DNA from: Cognatishimia sp. F0-27
Lineage (GTDB): Bacteria; Pseudomonadota; Alphaproteobacteria; Rhodobacterales; Rhodobacteraceae
Direction: 5' to 3'
DNA: 64,000 nt
Assembly: GCF_020667845.1 (NCBI RefSeq)
Contig: NZ_JAFMPQ010000023.1
Location: 1-64,000 of the forward strand
Shown: piece by piece, positions 60,361 to 64,000 of the stretch
How the letters are laid out: each line of letters begins with the position of its first letter
Numbering within the stretch: the stretch's first letter is position 1
Made by a program: the position numbers and the translations under genes
Notes under the pieces: generated by a model
Databases searched by the model: none
What the model was told of the DNA's origin: nothing
Seen by the model: the letters and a program-made list of their open reading frames with translations, nothing else

Positions 60361-60855
60361 TCAGCGCTTGGAGAACTGGAAGCTGCGGCGCGCCTTGCGC
60401 TTACCGTATTTCTTCCGCTCGACCACGCGGCTGTCGCGGGTCAGGAAGCCTGCCGCCTTGAGCGCGCCGCGCAGCGACGGATCATAGAGCTGCAGAGCCT
60501 TGGAGATGCCGTGCTTGACCGCGCCGGCCTGACCGGAAAGGCCGCCGCCCTTGACGGTCGCCTGCACGTCGAATTCGCCTTCGACACCGGCCACCGTAAA
60601 GGGCTGCGCGAGGATCATCTGAAGCACGGGACGCGCGAAATACGCGTTCATTTCCTTGCCGTTCACGGTCACCTTGCCGGAACCGGGCTTGATCCAGACA
60701 CGGGCAACCGCGTCCTTCCGCTTGCCGGTGGCATAGGAGCGGCCGAATTCGTCACGAACCGGCTCACGGGGGGTCTCTTCGACCATGGCCGCACCACCGA
60801 GATCGTCGGTGACGGCTTTGGCCAGCTCATCGAGGGAGGTCACTTGATCAGCCAT
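60361..60855 (-). CDS. rpsI: 30S ribosomal protein S9
   Basis: S9 sits in the 30S head and its C-terminal tail reaches the P site. The 164-residue protein has an alphaproteobacterial N-terminal extension (about 1-35) then [40 protein letters not shown] and the basic end [17 protein letters not shown], including the final Arg next to the P-site tRNA. It follows rplM by 6 bp. Confidence 0.97.
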   Translation of the reverse strand: MADQVTSLDELAKAVTDDLGGAAMVEETPREPVRDEFGRSYATGKRKDAVARVWIKPGSGKVTVNGKEMNAYFARPVLQMILAQPFTVAGVEGEFDVQATVKGGGLSGQAGAVKHGISKALQLYDPSLRGALKAAGFLTRDSRVVERKKYGKRKARRSFQFSKR

Positions 60856-60861
60856 GTCTGA

Positions 60862-61320
60862 TTACACCCGCGTGTTTTTCTTGTTCATCGACTTGACGTC
60901 CAGCACCTCGGGCGCCTGCGCCTCATGAGGATGCTCGGCGCCGGCATAGACGCGCAGGTTTGTCATGACCTTGCGCGACAGGCGGTTGGACGGCAGCATG
61001 CGCTTGACCGCAAGGGTCACGACCCGCTCGGGATGTGCGCCCTCAAGGATTTGCGCCTTGGTGCGCGACTTGATCCCGCCGGGGTGGCCGGTGTGCCAGA
61101 AGTGGCGCTCTTCGCGCTTCTTGCCCGTCAGCTGCACCTTGTCGGCGTTGATGACGATGACGTTGTCGCCCGTATCCATGTGGGGCGTGAAGCTCGGCTT
61201 GTGCTTACCGCGCAGCCGCGAGGCAACGATCGAGGCGAGACGACCAAGAACAACGCCTTCAGCGTCGATCACGATCCATTTCTTCTCGATGTCTGCCGGG
61301 GTCGCAGAAAAGGTTTTCAT
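60862..61320 (-). CDS. rplM: 50S ribosomal protein L13
   Basis: L13 is an early-assembly 50S protein. The 152-residue product starts [30 protein letters not shown] and contains [18 protein letters not shown] and [20 protein letters not shown], all diagnostic. It is first in a two-gene operon with rpsI, driven by a strong predicted promoter about 65 bp upstream. Confidence 0.97.
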   Translation of the reverse strand: MKTFSATPADIEKKWIVIDAEGVVLGRLASIVASRLRGKHKPSFTPHMDTGDNVIVINADKVQLTGKKREERHFWHTGHPGGIKSRTKAQILEGAHPERVVTLAVKRMLPSNRLSRKVMTNLRVYAGAEHPHEAQAPEVLDVKSMNKKNTRV

Positions 61321-61390
61321 CTCGATGATCCCGTCGGTGTAAGAGAATGGGCCGCCGCATGACGCGCACGGCCCGAGAACTGATCGCTGC

Positions 61391-61418
61391 GTTATATACG
61401 CACCGCTTTTTGCGTCAA
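61391..61418 (-). promoter_or_regulatory. Predicted sigma-70 promoter of rplM-rpsI
   Basis: On the minus strand TTGACG (61418-61413), 16-base spacer with an A-rich part, TATAAC (61396-61391). Transcription would start near 61384, leaving about 64 bases of leader. Confidence 0.65.
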
Positions 61419-61665
61419 GAGCATATGACCGGAAATAAATAAGCGAAAACAGCGTCCTAAAAATACGGTATTATTTTACCCCAATATCTTCCCCTGACAA
61501 TCCTGCGCACGCAGACCATCACAGATGCTGCGCCCCGCATCGCAGAGCCGCTACGCCAAGAAGCGCTTGCGCTGACACCGCACCGTGCTTCTCAGACCGG
61601 ACCGTGTGCACTCTGCCGCGCCATCCCCTGACGCCAATCCCGCCAGCGCGCGCCAACCCGGCGGA
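61419..61665. other. Gene-free region, AT-rich at 61419-61500
   Basis: With the rplM promoter region this forms a 345-bp gap. The part next to the promoter is unusually AT-rich for this genome (for example GGTATTATTTTACC, a short palindrome, at about 61469-61482), which could act as an upstream promoter element. From 61500 on the base composition returns to normal. No gene or terminator seen. Confidence 0.5.
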
Positions 61666-63060
61666 TCAAATGGCGATCCGCTCGGGCGGATTGTCCAGCA
61701 AGCTGCGCAATGTCTCGATGGCCGCTTCAAAGCTGGAAAGGCTGACCTGCGCATTGACGCCAATCCGCACTGCATGCGGTGCATTGGCATCCCGCAGCGC
61801 AAATTCCTCCGCGGGCCGGATCTGGACGCCGCGCGCCTCGGCGGCCTGGGCAAAGCTCGCCGCCCGCCAGCCCTCGGGAAGCCGCAGCCACAGGAACGGG
61901 ATCTCTTCGCTCCAGACAAGATCGTAGCCGCCAAGAATATTCACGGCCACGCGGATATAGCGGTTCATCTCCGCCCGAACCGCCGCCATCATCTCGTAGG
62001 TTTCGTCCTGCGACAGAAGATCCTCGGTCAGCTCCGCCAAGGGGCGCGCCAGTCCGAAAAAACCGTCCTCGGCGGCACGGCGCAAAACGCCGCGATGGCG
62101 TTTCGGGGCCAGCGCGAACCCGATCCGCAACGCAGGCGTCAGTGATTTCGAGATCGACGACACATACCACCCCTGGTCCGGTAGGATCGAGCGATAGGAC
62201 GCCGCGCGCGCCGGACCGATGCGATAGCAGTCATCTTCGAGAATATGAAACCCACGGCGGCGCGCGATCTCTGCAATGGCCTCGCGACGCTCGGGCGGGG
62301 TGAACACCACTGTCGGATTGTGCACTTCGGCACTGGTACAAAGCAGTTGCGCGCCGGTTTCACGGGCGACCCTATCAAGCGACTCGGGGCACAATCCATC
62401 CGCATCCATGGCGACAGAGACCACATCCGCCCGCAAGAGCTGGGCCGCGCGGCGGAAACCGGGATAGCTCAGTTCTTCGAGCATCACCACGGGACGCGGG
62501 CCATGCAGCACCGACTGCATCACGAGCGACACCGCCGATTGTCCGCCGTGGCTCAGCACCAGATCCGCCTGATCGACTTGCCCCAGAACGGTGTCGCCAA
62601 GCCAGCGCAGCACCGCGCGGCGCGCCGGCTCGAAGCTCTCTCGTGTTGGGTAATTGAGCAATGCGTCCGGGTCGGTTTCACCCAGACGCCCCATGGCTTT
62701 CCGGATCATGGCAACCTGTCCCACATCCGGCAATCGCGCGGAGAAAAGCGTCACGGTGTCCGTGTCTTGCGGCAAAACGCGCAGGTCAGGGCTCTGCGTC
62801 GCGGGTGCGGGCTTCGGGGTCGCGACAAATGTGCCCCGCCCCACGGCCGCGGCGGCCTCGCCGCTTTCGGTAAGCAGCGTGTATGCCCGCGCGACGGTGC
62901 CCGGGGTGATGCCAAGCCGCCAGGCGAGGTCACGTACCGGCGGCAGCTTGTCGCCAGGCCTGAGCGCTCCGCTGCTGACGGCGTTCCGGATCGCGGCAGC
63001 GACCGCCTTGTATTTTGGCGCCGCGCCCTGCGTTTCATAAAGATCGGAAATTGTATCCAT
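61666..63060 (-). CDS. MocR-type regulator (GntR HTH fused to aminotransferase-like domain)
   Basis: The 464-residue protein has an N-terminal winged helix (about 15-80: KYKAVAAAIRNAVSSGAL, LPPVRDLAWRLGITPGTVARAYTLL) and a fold-type I aminotransferase-like domain (about 100-460) with the PLP lysine in SSISKSLTPALRIGF and the HNPT-like segment EVHNPTVVF. MocR proteins sense PLP or amino compounds. It is divergent from a DUF1127 gene and a palindrome-rich 94-bp gap separates them. The ATG at 63060 is where the domain begins. Confidence 0.93.
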   Translation of the reverse strand: MDTISDLYETQGAAPKYKAVAAAIRNAVSSGALRPGDKLPPVRDLAWRLGITPGTVARAYTLLTESGEAAAAVGRGTFVATPKPAPATQSPDLRVLPQDTDTVTLFSARLPDVGQVAMIRKAMGRLGETDPDALLNYPTRESFEPARRAVLRWLGDTVLGQVDQADLVLSHGGQSAVSLVMQSVLHGPRPVVMLEELSYPGFRRAAQLLRADVVSVAMDADGLCPESLDRVARETGAQLLCTSAEVHNPTVVFTPPERREAIAEIARRRGFHILEDDCYRIGPARAASYRSILPDQGWYVSSISKSLTPALRIGFALAPKRHRGVLRRAAEDGFFGLARPLAELTEDLLSQDETYEMMAAVRAEMNRYIRVAVNILGGYDLVWSEEIPFLWLRLPEGWRAASFAQAAEARGVQIRPAEEFALRDANAPHAVRIGVNAQVSLSSFEAAIETLRSLLDNPPERIAI

Positions 63061-63093
63061 CACAATATTTCCATCGACCCGGACATCCCAATT

Positions 63094-63140
63094 ATTGTAT
63101 CGGTATTTTGCACACAGGTTACACAATGTGTCAATACAAT
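63094..63140. promoter_or_regulatory. Inverted repeats in the MocR-DUF1127 divergent region
   Basis: ATTGTAT (63094-63100) and ATACAAT (63134-63140) are exact inverted partners, with an inner palindrome ACACAATGTGT at 63121-63131. TTGACA is present on the minus strand at about 63133-63128 (a possible -35 for the regulator). The layout suits MocR binding that controls both genes. Confidence 0.5.
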
Positions 63141-63154
63141 CGAAAGGAAAGATC

Positions 63155-63382
63155 ATGGCACAAGACGCAACATTCGCCCCCCTCGCCTACCTGACCGCGG
63201 CGCAATCTCTGCCGCCGGCGGCAAAAGTGGCACTGCGTCTTGCGGTGGTCTTTGCCAAATGGTCCGAACGCCACCGCACAAGGCTGGCGCTCGCGCAACT
63301 CGATTCCCACCTCCTCGCGGATGTGGGCCTTGATCGCCGGTCCGCTCTTCTGGAGGCCCGGCGACCGTTCTGGGTCGGCTGA
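63155..63382 (+). CDS. DUF1127 small protein (75 aa)
   Basis: A 75-residue protein with a C-terminal DUF1127 motif (about 45-65: LAQLDSHLLADVGLDRRSALLEA). The N-terminal half is Ala/Leu-rich and amphipathic. DUF1127 proteins in other alphaproteobacteria are short, Arg-rich and linked to RNA binding and phosphate or carbon control. AAAGGAAAG precedes the ATG at 63155, and a terminator lies 33 bp after the stop, so it is a single-gene unit probably controlled by the divergent MocR regulator. Confidence 0.85.
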   Translation: MAQDATFAPLAYLTAAQSLPPAAKVALRLAVVFAKWSERHRTRLALAQLDSHLLADVGLDRRSALLEARRPFWVG

Positions 63383-63414
63383 TCCCTGGCCGCCCCAGAC
63401 CTCTTCCACCTTGG

Positions 63415-63440
63415 GCGCGGGGTCTTCCCGCGCCTTTTTT
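63415..63440 (+). terminator. Rho-independent terminator of the DUF1127 gene
   Basis: GCGCGGG (63415-63421), loop GTCTT, CCCGCGC (63427-63433), then C and TTTTTT. Perfect seven-pair stem. Confidence 0.88.
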
Positions 63441-63561
63441 CTGTGCGTCCCCGGCCTTCCTGTTGCACCCGATTGCAATCCGGCGCAGCTTGAAGCGGCA
63501 TGGCCCCGCACCGAGGGGTCCCGCGCGCTGCGGCTTGGCGCAGGTGGCACAGGGAAGAGCA

Positions 63562-64000
63562 ATGAAGGATCTCGGCGCAGTGGCGCGTTCCGGAAAACCT
63601 CAACGCACAGGCGCGCCCTCAACGGCGACGGACGGCACCGCGTCGCGCGCCGTCAGGGCTACAGACCGGGTCGACCATTTTGCCCAGGACGGCACCACCC
63701 TTTTTGCGGGCACCCATTTGATCATCGAGGTTGTCGGTGGCAAGGGGCTGGACCGTGAGGACCGCATCCGGGCGGCATTCCAGGACTGCATCGCCGCCTG
63801 TGGCGCGACCCTCGTCCATATGCATGTGCACCGGTTCTCGCCACACGGGCTCTCCGGCGTTGCAGTTCTCGCCGAAAGCCACATCACCGTGCATACATGG
63901 CCCGAAATCGGCTATGGCGCGTTCGATGTCTTCATGTGTGGCGATGCCGATCCCTGGCAGACCGTTGGCGTGCTCGCGCGCGCTTTCGAGACGGACGACG
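63562..64000 (+). CDS. speD: S-adenosylmethionine decarboxylase proenzyme, 3' end cut by window
   Basis: SpeD makes decarboxylated SAM for polyamine synthesis after self-cleavage to a pyruvoyl enzyme. The 146 visible residues include the processing site SHITVHTWPE with Ser106 as the new pyruvoyl residue, His111, and Cys126 in FMCGDAD. The first 40 or so residues are a polar extension before the usual start of the domain (TLFAGTHLIIEV), so a later non-ATG start is possible. GGGAAGAGC precedes the ATG. The remaining C-terminus is off the window. Confidence 0.92.
   Translation, partial: MKDLGAVARSGKPQRTGAPSTATDGTASRAVRATDRVDHFAQDGTTLFAGTHLIIEVVGGKGLDREDRIRAAFQDCIAACGATLVHMHVHRFSPHGLSGVAVLAESHITVHTWPEIGYGAFDVFMCGDADPWQTVGVLARAFETDD

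Overview
The window looks like chromosomal core sequence from an alphaproteobacterium of the order Rhodobacterales (Roseobacter/Rhodobacter type). The evidence is high GC, LpxI in place of LpxH, a ctrA gene next to a sciP (DUF1153) gene, lineage-typical small families (DUF2842, DUF6524, DUF4345, DUF1127), a MocR regulator and the uppS-to-lpxB envelope cluster. No prophage, insertion sequence, integrase, CRISPR array or rRNA operon was seen.

Layout. Positions 1-12447 (minus strand) form one long envelope and translation cluster: pyrH, frr, uppS, cdsA, dxr, rseP, a 43-residue membrane protein, bamA, skp, fabZ, lpxA, lpxI and lpxB (cut by the window edge). It covers ribosome recycling, isoprenoid and phospholipid precursors, outer-membrane protein assembly and lipid A. 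Positions 12631-20970 (plus) carry miaA, an AraC-type regulator and a dipeptide-type ABC importer (Tat-exported binding protein, two permeases, one fused double ATPase). A 22-bp-spaced direct repeat before the importer is a likely operator. Positions 20998-24581 carry a secreted unknown, a lytic transglycosylase, ssb and a class III CoA-transferase. Positions 25087-32863 carry a RACo-like ferredoxin/ASKHA protein, tRNA-Gly(CCC), a DUF4345 protein, tatD, a metallo-beta-lactamase-fold hydrolase, an AEC transporter, a DMT transporter and thiamine pyrophosphokinase.

Positions 33003-36362 encode an unusual 1119-residue acidic, mostly disordered protein with conserved-looking ends. Then come DUF2842, purA, DUF6524, a cobalt-type nitrile hydratase operon, secG, pyrG, a 40-residue membrane protein, recG-ligA, the cell-cycle pair ctrA/sciP, mnmA, a cupin and ccmE. 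Positions 51845-60207 are more accessory: GT4 and GT2 glycosyltransferases, a P-loop protein, a sulfotransferase, metA, a lipoprotein hydrolase, and ppk2 overlapping a TetR regulator. The window ends with rpsI-rplM, a MocR regulator divergent from a DUF1127 gene, and the start of speD.

The most striking unexplained structure is a set of five unrelated intergenic tandem arrays with periods of 15, 93, 55, 99 and 17 bp. The 99-bp array runs into the 3' end of the DUF2842 gene, and the 55-bp units can each fold into hairpins. Other points for a second look are the acidic protein, the ctrA/sciP control region (TTAA half-sites and a GANTC site), two hand-found membrane microproteins and the AraC operator. 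No wholly new multi-gene system was recognised.
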